Shown here one piece after another: positions 1 to 7,417 of a stretch of 17,809 bases of DNA. Location of the stretch: assembly GCA_904419095.1 (NCBI GenBank), contig CAJFQT010000015.1, forward strand, positions 1-17,809, given 5' to 3'. The notes under the pieces are model-generated. The model ran no database searches. It worked only from the letters and a program-made list of their open reading frames with translations, and had not been told where the DNA came from. Each line of letters starts with the position of its first letter. Positions within the stretch are counted from its first letter, which is position 1. This stretch comes from an uncultured Clostridia bacterium (GTDB lineage: Bacteria; Bacillota; Clostridia; TANB77; CAG-508). Made by a program: the position numbers and the translations under genes.

Positions 1-865
1 TTTTATATGGTACTTTTTTTCCTGTTGCTTGTTCAAAGGCTTTTACCATATCTAATACACTATATCCTTTTCCTGTTCCTAGATTATAAATATATAAACC
101 TTTTTGTTCTTTGTCTAATTTTTCTAAAGCTTTTACATGTCCTTTTGCTAAATCTACTACATGTATATAATCTCTTACTCCTGTTCCATCTGGTGTTGGA
201 TAGTCATTTCCAAATACAGATAATTCTTTAAGTTGCCCTGAAGCTACTCTTACTATGTATGGCATTAAATTATTTGGAATTCCCTGTGGTTCTTCTCCAA
301 TTAGTCCACTTTCGTGTGCTCCTACAGGATTAAAATATCTTAATATACATATGTCCCAAGAGTCATCTGATTTATATAAGTCTTTTAAAATTTGTTCTAT
401 AAATAATTTAGTTGTTCCATAAGGATTTGTAGTTCCTCCTGTTTTACATTCTTCTGTTATTGGAATTGTTTCTGGATCACCATATACTGTTGCTGATGAA
501 CTAAATATGAATTTTTTTACATTATATTTTTTCATTGTTTCAAGTAATACTAATGCTCCTGAAATATTATTTGTATAATATTCAAGTGGTTTTTTTACTG
601 ATTCTCCTACTGCTTTATATCCTGCAAAGTTTAATACCGCTTCTATCTCATTTTCTTTAAACACTTTTTCCAATTTTTCTTTGTCTAAATAATCTACTTC
701 ATAAAATTTAAAATCTTTTCCTGTTATCTTTTTTATTGAATCTAAGACTTCTGGTTTGCTATTTGAAAAATTATCTAAAATAATTATTTCTTTTCCTGCA
801 TTTAACAACTCTACTGCTGTATGACTTCCTATAAAACCTGCTCCTCCTGGTAATAATATTGCCAT
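1..865 (-). CDS. galE: UDP-glucose 4-epimerase (3' end outside window)
   Basis: GalE interconverts UDP-glucose and UDP-galactose in the cytoplasm, an NAD-dependent step of the Leloir pathway that also supplies UDP-galactose for surface glycans. The visible 288 codons give an extended SDR-family protein. The glycine-rich NAD loop is GGAGFIG at residues 7-13, an SSS precedes TVYGDP at 122-130, and the catalytic Tyr149/Lys153 pair lies in NPYGTTK, the same numbering as in E. coli GalE. RDYIHVVDLA is at 231-240. The family is usually about 330-340 residues, so roughly 50 C-terminal residues lie beyond the left edge. The ATG at 865 has AAAGGAG 8 nt upstream. One oddity is Pro6 just before the Gly loop, where Thr is usual (LLPGGAG rather than LVTGGAG). 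The gene follows cysS after about 118 bases that contain a weak terminator-like hairpin. Confidence 0.95.
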   Translation of the reverse strand, partial: MAILLPGGAGFIGSHTAVELLNAGKEIIILDNFSNSKPEVLDSIKKITGKDFKFYEVDYLDKEKLEKVFKENEIEAVLNFAGYKAVGESVKKPLEYYTNNISGALVLLETMKKYNVKKFIFSSSATVYGDPETIPITEECKTGGTTNPYGTTKLFIEQILKDLYKSDDSWDICILRYFNPVGAHESGLIGEEPQGIPNNLMPYIVRVASGQLKELSVFGNDYPTPDGTGVRDYIHVVDLAKGHVKALEKLDKEQKGLYIYNLGTGKGYSVLDMVKAFEQATGKKVPYK

Positions 866-969
866 AATAATTTCTCCTTTCTCTTTATCTTTTATTATAT
901 ATTCATAAATAACAGTGATAAATATAATCAATGTGATTTATTATCGTATCTTTTAAAAAATTAAATTAA

Positions 970-987
970 ATAACTATAATTAGTTAT
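970..987 (-). terminator. Weak hairpin at the 3' end of cysS
   Basis: ATAACTA (970-976) pairs with TAGTTAT (981-987) over a 4-nt loop, overlapping the cysS stop codon (984-986). On the minus strand it is followed by a T-rich stretch around 950-965. The 7-bp stem is almost all A/T, so this is only a possible intrinsic terminator between cysS and galE. Confidence 0.35.
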
Positions 988-2375
988 ATTTTCACAATTT
1001 CCATTCCATTTTTTGTGTCTTTTATACTATAACCTAGTTTATTTATTTGGTCTCTTAATTCATCTGATTTTGCCCAATTCTTTTCTTCTCTTGCTTTTTT
1101 TCTATCTTCTACTAGTTGCATTATATTTTCTGGAATATCTTCCTGTTTTTCTATTTTATCTATTTTTATTCCTAAAACACTATCGAATTTTTTTAGCAAT
1201 TTAGCTATTTCTTCATTTTTCTTTTCGTATTTCACAGCCTCCCAAACATAGCTCATTGCAAGTGGCATATTCATATCATCATTTATAGCTTTATGGAATA
1301 ATTCTTCTATATTCTTTAGATTTTCAATATCTTTGTCATCTATCTTATCACTTCCTTTTAAATGATTTTGATAACCATTTCTTAATCTTTCTAGTGATTT
1401 TGATGTTGCTTCTATTGCTTCCCATGTAAAATTCAATTTGTTTCTATAACTTGACGTATAACAAAATAATTTATATACAAGTGGGTCATATCCTTTTTCT
1501 TTTATATCTCTTATAAGGTAGACATTTCCTAAACTTTTTGACATTTTTCCACCATTTATTAGTAAATATTCTCCATGTATCCAATAGTTTGCAGGTATTT
1601 TACCACAGATTCCTTTGCTTTGTGCTATTTCATTTTCATGGTGTGTTGGTATTAAATCTATTCCTCCTGTATGTATATCAAATTTTTCTCCTAGATGCTT
1701 TCTTGACATTGCCGAACATTCTATGTGCCAGCCTGGATAACTTGGTCCCCAAGGGCTATCCCATTTCATTATGTGATTTTCTGGTGCTTTTATCCATAAT
1801 GCAAAATCATATGGGTTTTTCTTTTCTTTGTCTTCATCAATTCTAACTGCTGTTTTTTGGTCTTCAAGATTTACATTTGATAAAACTGGATATTTATCTA
1901 ATTTTGAAACATCGAAATATATTGCTGTTGATGTCTCATATGCATATCCCTTCTCTACAAGTTCTTTAACATATTCTAGCATTTCTGGAATATAATCAGT
2001 TGCTTTACATATTACTTCTGGCATCTCTATGTTTAAATCTTTTAAATCTTGAAAAAACAATTTTGTATAATGTTCTGCAATTTCTTGAGGAGTTTTGTGC
2101 TCTTCTCTTGCTGATTTTACCATTTTGTCTTCTCCCTCATCTCCATCAGAAACTAAATGTCCTACATCTGTTATATTCATAACTTGTTTTACTTTATATC
2201 CATTATATTCCAATACTCTTCTCAAGACATCTTGAAATATATTTGTCCTCGCATTTCCGATTGTTGCGTCTTTATATACTGTTGGTCCACAAGAATATAT
2301 CTTTACTTCTCCTTCTTTTAAAGGAATAAACTTTTCCTTGCTTTTTGATAACGTATTTGTAAAATATATATCCAA
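984..2375 (-). CDS. cysS: Cysteinyl-tRNA synthetase
   Basis: CysRS charges tRNA-Cys with cysteine using ATP and is a monomeric class I synthetase of the cytoplasm. The 463 residues match the usual family length. The Zn-dependent cysteine site is visible as Cys29 (SCGPTVY), Cys220 (WHIECSAMS), His245 and Glu249 (THHENE), with the same spacing as in E. coli CysRS. KMSKS is at 277-281. The HIGH-motif position reads TIGN (38-41) instead of HIGN, a substitution I recall from a subgroup of bacterial CysRS that also has MNITDVGHLVSDGDEGEDK, seen here at 66-84. The start codon is TTG at 2375 and is decided by AGGAGG 8 nt upstream; there is no better ATG. No T-box is visible in the 140-base upstream gap, unlike glyS here. 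Confidence 0.97.
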   Translation of the reverse strand: MDIYFTNTLSKSKEKFIPLKEGEVKIYSCGPTVYKDATIGNARTNIFQDVLRRVLEYNGYKVKQVMNITDVGHLVSDGDEGEDKMVKSAREEHKTPQEIAEHYTKLFFQDLKDLNIEMPEVICKATDYIPEMLEYVKELVEKGYAYETSTAIYFDVSKLDKYPVLSNVNLEDQKTAVRIDEDKEKKNPYDFALWIKAPENHIMKWDSPWGPSYPGWHIECSAMSRKHLGEKFDIHTGGIDLIPTHHENEIAQSKGICGKIPANYWIHGEYLLINGGKMSKSLGNVYLIRDIKEKGYDPLVYKLFCYTSSYRNKLNFTWEAIEATSKSLERLRNGYQNHLKGSDKIDDKDIENLKNIEELFHKAINDDMNMPLAMSYVWEAVKYEKKNEEIAKLLKKFDSVLGIKIDKIEKQEDIPENIMQLVEDRKKAREEKNWAKSDELRDQINKLGYSIKDTKNGMEIVKI

Positions 2376-2452
2376 AGTATCTCCCTCCTATCTTAATATA
2401 TAATCTTTTTTCATGCTAAATAAAGCACATATTTTAACCTATTCAAAATCTT

Positions 2453-2500
2453 ATTAGAATAAAAGGAGATAATACATCTTATCTCCTAAATTATTCTAAT
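2453..2500 (-). terminator. Two-part hairpin after the PBP gene
   Basis: ATTAGAATAA (2453-2462) pairs perfectly with TTATTCTAAT (2491-2500). Inside it AGGAGATAA (2464-2472) pairs with TTATCTCCT (2479-2487) over the loop TACATC. The 19 pairs begin about 17 nt after the PBP stop codon. The T-run on the minus-strand side is short (AAGATTTTGAA), so this may be a terminator or an mRNA 3'-end stabiliser. Either way it separates the PBP gene from cysS. Confidence 0.65.
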
Positions 2501-2516
2501 AAATTTGTCTTACTTA

Positions 2517-5231
2517 CTATTCTGTAGTATTTACTCCTGTTGATGTATTTCCCGATGTATTTGTATTAGTATTTCCTCCAGAAGTATCATTATTATTTGA
2601 TGTATTTCCTCCTGTATTAGTGTTTCCATTTGTATTTGTATTATTATTAGTATTTCCACCAGAAGTATTATTTCCCGTAGTGTTCCCCCCACTTGTAGAA
2701 TTACCTGTTGAGTTAGTAGTATTTTCTGTAGGTTTTGGCTCTTCTGTAGGTTTTGTATGAATTGTACAGGTTTCTGTTACTTTAGCACTTCCAATTCCTG
2801 ATGACTTATTTATTGGTTTCCATAAACCTAGTTCTTCTTTTGGAACAACTCCTCCATAACTTTGATTTTTTGTTGATGGACAATATTGTGTAGCCAATTT
2901 TCCAGATTCAGTACATATTTTTTGAACCCCATGTCCTTCACAAGTCTCTGGTAAATTATCTGGTGTAAATGTTTCTGTATAAGTATTTGTACAACTTGAT
3001 GTTGCAATACATCCTGTTGTTCTACATATTGTTTTTTCTACTAAACCTGTTGGTTTATTAAAGTTTGCATTTGGTAAATTAGTATGAATATCTTGCATTA
3101 TTCTTGACCAAATTAATCCTGCTGGATTTGTTCCTGACCATCTTACTTCTTCATTATTATCATATCCAAACCAACATGCAGCCGCATAATAAGGTGTCAT
3201 TCCTGCAAGCCATCTATCACAGTTATCATCTGTAGTTCCAGTTTTAGCACATGTTTCCATTCCTTTTATTGCACAATATGTCGCTGTACCATTTGAAGCT
3301 GTAACAGGTTGCTCGGTTATAACTCTTGTTAGATATGCATTCTGTTCAGAAATTACTCTTTCTGTTTTTTGATTTGGTGTTAATACAACATTTCCGCTTG
3401 AGTCTGTAACTTTTGTATAGAATGTTGGTTCAATATATACTCCATCATTTGCGATAGTTGCATATGCTGCTGCCATTTCAAGTGGGCTTATACCGTCTGT
3501 TATTCCTCCAATTGCTAATGATAAAACACTATCGTTCAATCCTTGTTTATCTTTTTCTGGATCTTCACCTTCTTTAACTAATGAACTTACTCCCATTTTT
3601 CTTAAATAATCTATTGATGTGTTTGGTGTTAATTCTCTCATTATTTTTACAGCTGGTATATTTTTAGATAATGCTATGAATTCTTTAATATTCATTGTTC
3701 TATTTGTTTCTTTACCATATTCATCTCTAGGCTTATATCCATTAAAATCTGTCCATACATCATCATATACTGTTGCTGGTGTTATAACTTTTTCTTCTAG
3801 TCCTGGTGCTATATCAGCAATTGGTTTAATTGCTGAACCTGGTTGCCTTACCATTTGTGTTGCTCTGTTCCATCCTGTAGCACTTTGGTCTGCATTTAGT
3901 TCTCCTCCTACTGCTACTACTTCACCAGTTTTATAATCTATTATTGCCATTCCTGCCTGTGTATGATCATTCTTTAGTGTTCCATCTTCTTTCTTATCTC
4001 TACCTTTTACTTGATAATCTGCTTTTGCAAATTCTTGCTCTACTCTTGCTTGTATTGAAGTATCTTGAGTTGAATATATTGTTAACCCACTACTATATAC
4101 ATATTTTTCAGCAAATTCTCTTGAAACTCCTTTTTCTTCCATAACTTGTTCTACAACTTGATTTACTGCTGCAGATGTATGATATGAATATGACCCTCCT
4201 GTCGCTACATTTCCTTGAGTAAATGTTAATCCCGCTTCTACTTCTGCTACTGCTTGACTATATTCATCTTCATTTGTTATATATCCTTGGTCTTTCATTT
4301 CAGATAGAACTGTTAATGTTTTCTTTCTTATTGACTCTTTCAATTCTTCTTGATCTTTTGTCTCATCATAAGGATTATAAGAATTTGGTGAACTATTTAT
4401 ACCTGCCAAAAATGCACATTGTGCTAAACTTAAATCCTTTGCACTTTTTCCAAAATAATATTGAGCTCCAAGTTCTACGCCATGTAAATTATCTCCACCT
4501 ACAAATAATATATTTAAATATAACTCTAGTATTTGATCTTTAGAAATCATTCTTTCTACTTGATATGCTTTAGCCCATTCTCTAACTTTACGCATTATAC
4601 CTGCTAATCCAGATGTTTCATTATCTTGAGTAATATTCTTTACTAACTGTTGAGTTATTGTACTACCTCCATATGAAGAACTTCCTCTAAATATTGTATT
4701 AAATATAGCTCCTGCTGTTCTCCATATATCTACACCACTGTGTTCATAAAATCTTTTATCTTCTATTGCTATGTATGCTTTTGGCAAATATGGTGACATC
4801 TCATCTAAAGTTATTATCTTCCTTTTCTCGTCACTACTTAAATTTGCTATTACCTCTCCATTTTTATCTACAACTACAGAATTGGCTATTCCTATAATTA
4901 AATCATCTTTACTAATTTTAAAATCATCACCAAATAGTCCAAAGAATATTGCTGCAATAATTCCTGCTCCAACTACACATAATAATAAAACTAAAACTAT
5001 AATAATTTTTATTACTATTGATAATTTAGGATGTTTATCTGACCATTTAGTTTTTTTCTTCTTAGCATTTGTATTTGCTCTTTCATTTTGTGTATTATTT
5101 TTTCTTAATGCTTTCGGTACTCTATCTTCATCATCAACTTTATTTTTATTAGTAGTTTTTCTATTTCTAGAATTTGTTTTCTTTGTTGGTGTACGTTTAC
5201 TATTTTTACGATTTCTACTATTATCTGGCAT
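2517..5231 (-). CDS. Class A (bifunctional) penicillin-binding protein, PBP1A type
   Basis: This membrane-anchored enzyme polymerises lipid II into glycan strands and cross-links the peptides outside the cell. The order is a very basic cytoplasmic N-terminus (1-70), one transmembrane helix (about 71-99), a GT51 glycosyltransferase domain with catalytic Glu157 in EDKRFYEHSG and GGSTITQQLVKN (188-199), and a transpeptidase domain with SAIK (Ser466-Lys469), SKN (522-524) and KTG (663-665). After the transpeptidase comes a Cys-rich stretch (Cys736, 741, 747, 764, 773, 784, 822), then a low-complexity Asn/Thr/Gly/Ser tail (about 836-904). The tail probably lies in or across the wall. A run of six G on the coding strand lies in the tail (2685-2690). 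The ATG at 5231 has a perfect AGGAGGT. Two overlapping TATAAT hexamers (5268-5278) lie upstream without a good -35. At 904 residues it is long for the family because of the tail. Confidence 0.96.
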   Translation of the reverse strand: MPDNSRNRKNSKRTPTKKTNSRNRKTTNKNKVDDEDRVPKALRKNNTQNERANTNAKKKKTKWSDKHPKLSIVIKIIIVLVLLLCVVGAGIIAAIFFGLFGDDFKISKDDLIIGIANSVVVDKNGEVIANLSSDEKRKIITLDEMSPYLPKAYIAIEDKRFYEHSGVDIWRTAGAIFNTIFRGSSSYGGSTITQQLVKNITQDNETSGLAGIMRKVREWAKAYQVERMISKDQILELYLNILFVGGDNLHGVELGAQYYFGKSAKDLSLAQCAFLAGINSSPNSYNPYDETKDQEELKESIRKKTLTVLSEMKDQGYITNEDEYSQAVAEVEAGLTFTQGNVATGGSYSYHTSAAVNQVVEQVMEEKGVSREFAEKYVYSSGLTIYSTQDTSIQARVEQEFAKADYQVKGRDKKEDGTLKNDHTQAGMAIIDYKTGEVVAVGGELNADQSATGWNRATQMVRQPGSAIKPIADIAPGLEEKVITPATVYDDVWTDFNGYKPRDEYGKETNRTMNIKEFIALSKNIPAVKIMRELTPNTSIDYLRKMGVSSLVKEGEDPEKDKQGLNDSVLSLAIGGITDGISPLEMAAAYATIANDGVYIEPTFYTKVTDSSGNVVLTPNQKTERVISEQNAYLTRVITEQPVTASNGTATYCAIKGMETCAKTGTTDDNCDRWLAGMTPYYAAACWFGYDNNEEVRWSGTNPAGLIWSRIMQDIHTNLPNANFNKPTGLVEKTICRTTGCIATSSCTNTYTETFTPDNLPETCEGHGVQKICTESGKLATQYCPSTKNQSYGGVVPKEELGLWKPINKSSGIGSAKVTETCTIHTKPTEEPKPTENTTNSTGNSTSGGNTTGNNTSGGNTNNNTNTNGNTNTGGNTSNNNDTSGGNTNTNTSGNTSTGVNTTE

Positions 5232-5384
5232 TTTTCTACCTCCTTGCCAATTTTATTTGACAAAGTTATTATATTATATTTAAAGCAAAAAATAAAGTCT
5301 TTTTTTGATATTTCTTCTTAATATAGTCTCATATCTTACACTTTTACTTTAAATTGTATAAATTCTTAAAATTTACTTAATTTT

Positions 5385-6227
5385 TTAATATATTCCATTT
5401 TGCAAATATAAATTTTTCAAGCTTACTTTATCTTTTTGTATTTTCTCTCTTACATATCTATATGGTTGTTCATAATAAAATTTTGATTCATAAATTACTT
5501 TCTTATCAAATTTTTCAAATTCTTGATGATATTCTTCTTCATCTTGTAATTTTATTTCGTAATCTTTAATTATTTTTCCCTCAAACCTCTTTTTATTTAT
5601 TTTAACATTATTTGGAATACTCAATATTATAGCTTTTTCATTTATATTATATTTATTAAGTAATTCTTTAGGAAAATCCATATTTATTATCAGTTTTGCT
5701 CTAGATAATCCCTTTTTCTTATTGTTCATAACTGTTATATATATACCAAATTCTTCATAAATTTTCTCTTCTATTTTTTTAAATTTATCTATATGGTTAG
5801 TAATTATAGTAATTAATTTAAACTCTTTTGCAAATTGCTTTATATTTTCTATAACTACATCTGTAACATCATTTACTAAAAAAAATATATTTATTTCTTC
5901 TTTTTTCCAATTTTCTTTTTTTAATATGTAATCTACCATTTCTGGTATAATCATTTTATATAACCATTTCCCCGTAACATTTATATAATTTTGCTGTTCT
6001 AAAATATTTATAAATTTTTCATAATTTGCTAATTTTTTACTTAAAACAATTTTTTTACTATGGCTTCTATTTAAAATTTTTATTGTTTTATTAGCTAATT
6101 TTTCTTGTTTCTTTAATGTTAAATTTTCTTGCCTAAGTGGCACTATAATTTTATTTCTTTCTACCTTTACTAAATCAAATAATCTCTCCATAGTATTAGG
6201 CTTGTCATTTTCTTGTATATAAAACAT
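5385..6227 (-). CDS. Conserved-looking protein of unknown function, Rossmann-like pattern
   Basis: I do not recognise this 280-residue protein. It is Lys/Ile/Asn-rich, has no signal peptide or membrane segment, and is probably cytoplasmic. Residues 112-205 alternate hydrophobic strands and helices: INIFFLVND (112-120), FKLITIITN (136-144), a helix ending in EEFGIYITVMNN (158-169), AKLIINMD (177-184) and AIILSIPNN (199-207). That order resembles the second half of a nucleotide-binding (Rossmann-type) domain, in which an 'LIIN' strand often ends next to the cofactor. No GxGxxG loop is present, so cofactor binding is inference only. The ATG at 6227 has GAGGTG 5 nt upstream, and no Shine-Dalgarno supports the internal Met13. 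It lies between truB and the PBP gene on the same strand, separated from both by about 150 bases, so it may be its own unit. Confidence 0.85.
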   Translation of the reverse strand: MFYIQENDKPNTMERLFDLVKVERNKIIVPLRQENLTLKKQEKLANKTIKILNRSHSKKIVLSKKLANYEKFINILEQQNYINVTGKWLYKMIIPEMVDYILKKENWKKEEINIFFLVNDVTDVVIENIKQFAKEFKLITIITNHIDKFKKIEEKIYEEFGIYITVMNNKKKGLSRAKLIINMDFPKELLNKYNINEKAIILSIPNNVKINKKRFEGKIIKDYEIKLQDEEEYHQEFEKFDKKVIYESKFYYEQPYRYVREKIQKDKVSLKNLYLQNGIY

Positions 6228-6266
6228 ATTAACACCTCACTTATTTAACTATATGCTAATATGTTT
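6222..6266 (-). promoter_or_regulatory. Inverted repeat enclosing the start codon of the 280-residue gene
   Basis: AAACATATTA (6222-6231) and TAATATGTTT (6257-6266) are perfect 10-bp complements. In the minus-strand mRNA the second arm contains the AUG (6227-6225) and the loop contains the Shine-Dalgarno. Pairing could limit translation initiation. The stem is almost entirely A/T in an A/T-rich region, so chance is plausible. Confidence 0.25.
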
Positions 6267-6287
6267 GTTAATATTATAAAATATATT

Positions 6288-6357
6288 AATGATACCTATA
6301 AAACATCTATCATACATGAACTATATATGATTACACATACTTTTTATAGATATCATT
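6288..6357 (-). terminator. Long hairpin downstream of truB
   Basis: The outer arms 6288-6303 and 6342-6357 pair at 15 of 16 positions. The inner arms 6309-6317 and 6323-6331 pair at 8 of 9, with the loop GAACT. Both mismatches are C/A on the plus strand, which become G-U pairs in RNA made from the minus strand, so the minus-strand transcript folds without a break. It starts about 21 nt after the truB stop codon and is followed on that strand by A/U-only sequence. It is either the truB terminator or a structured leader for the next gene. Confidence 0.55.
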
Positions 6358-6378
6358 TTAATCCTAATAATAATTTTA

Positions 6379-7251
6379 TTACAAAACTATCTCTCTTTTT
6401 AGTCTTTCATTTTTTATACTACCTATACCAATAAAATCAGTATTGCAATATATTTTATAAATTCCATCAGATTTAAATTCAGATATTTTTACACCATTTA
6501 AAAATAAATTTAAACTTTTTTGATTTAACTCAATTTTTCCCACATTTTCGAACAGTTCTTCTATTGTAATTATTTTTTCTTCTAACTTTTCTTTCGGATT
6601 ATTTGCATAAATTAAGTCATCAATACTAATACTATCTTGAATAGAAAACTTTCCGACTTTTATTCTTACTAAATTATTCATATATCCAATTGTACCCAGT
6701 TTGCTTGCAATGTCCTCACATAAACTTCTTATATATGTTCCTTTACTACATTCCACAGTAAAATTTATAGTTTTTTGCTCTATATTAATATTATTTAATT
6801 TCATACTATAAATTGTTATTTCTCTAGGTTTTATCTCTACCTCTTGACCTTTTCTTGCATATTCATATAATTTTTTTCCATTTACTTTAATTGCAGAATA
6901 AATTGGCGGTACCTGTTCTTGCTTCCCAACCATAGAAAGTAATACCTTTTCGACATACTCTTTTTTTAAAATCTCTTCTGATACATTTTCTTCTTGTAAT
7001 ATATTTCCTTCACCATCAGCTGTTTCTGTTTTAATACCTAACTTCAATTCTACTTGATATGTTTTGTCATGATTTGTTAAATATGCAGAACACTTTGTTG
7101 CTTTTCCTATCAATATAGGCAAAACACCTTGTGCCAAAGGATCTAAAGTTCCGGTATGTCCTACTTTTTCACCCAATATTTTTTTTATTTTATATACTAT
7201 ATCATGTGATGTATAATTTTTCGGTTTATTTATTATTATTACTCCATCCAT
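6379..7251 (-). CDS. truB: tRNA pseudouridine(55) synthase
   Basis: TruB converts U55 of the T-loop in nearly all tRNAs to pseudouridine. The 290 residues match the usual bacterial length. It begins with GVIIINKPKNYTSHDIV, and the catalytic Asp37 lies in GHTGTLDPLAQGVLP, the family's signature. YSAIKVNGKKLYEYAR (118-133) and CSKGTYIRSLCEDI (168-181) are the other characteristic segments, followed by a small C-terminal TruB_C/PUA-like portion. The ATG at 7251 has GGGTGA upstream. A good sigma-A promoter lies at 7278-7306. The gene is divergent from the U32 gene and is not in the rbfA/ribF/rpsO neighbourhood seen in many Bacillota. Confidence 0.97.
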   Translation of the reverse strand: MDGVIIINKPKNYTSHDIVYKIKKILGEKVGHTGTLDPLAQGVLPILIGKATKCSAYLTNHDKTYQVELKLGIKTETADGEGNILQEENVSEEILKKEYVEKVLLSMVGKQEQVPPIYSAIKVNGKKLYEYARKGQEVEIKPREITIYSMKLNNINIEQKTINFTVECSKGTYIRSLCEDIASKLGTIGYMNNLVRIKVGKFSIQDSISIDDLIYANNPKEKLEEKIITIEELFENVGKIELNQKSLNLFLNGVKISEFKSDGIYKIYCNTDFIGIGSIKNERLKREIVL

Positions 7252-7277
7252 TTTATCACCCTATATGATTTTTGTAT

Positions 7278-7306
7278 AAAATACCATATAATTTCAGATA
7301 TGTCAA
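7278..7306 (-). promoter_or_regulatory. Sigma-A promoter for truB
   Basis: On the minus strand TTGACA (7306-7301) is followed by a 17-base spacer and TATTTT (7283-7278), with TGG just before the -10 giving an extended -10. The predicted start is about 20 nt before the truB ATG. Confidence 0.7.
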
Positions 7307-7378
7307 AACATTTATAGACACGGAAAATTTTAACAATAAAAAAATTGTTATAATTTCTCCACTCTCATTGACAAAATA

Positions 7379-7387
7379 TGATATAAT
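7379..7387 (+). promoter_or_regulatory. Extended -10 promoter for the U32 gene
   Basis: TGATATAAT matches the extended -10 consensus TGnTATAAT exactly. A TTGACA at 7368-7373 is only 8 bases upstream, so it cannot be the -35 partner of this hexamer. The inferred start near 7394 leaves a short leader with AGGAGG at 7402-7407, 10 nt before the ATG. Confidence 0.6.
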
Positions 7388-7417
7388 ATAAAAAAACAAA
7401 TAGGAGGAAACAATAAA

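Noticed and set aside
3619..5283. Plus-strand open frames of up to 170 codons opposite the PBP gene
   Set aside because: They lie antisense to a well-supported gene, lack Shine-Dalgarno sites and have Leu/Ile/Tyr/Phe-rich composition typical of antisense A/T-rich DNA.
7368..7387. TTGACA followed by TATAAT as a consensus promoter for the U32 gene
   Set aside because: The spacer is only 8 bases, too short for a -35/-10 pair. The extended -10 alone is the better call.
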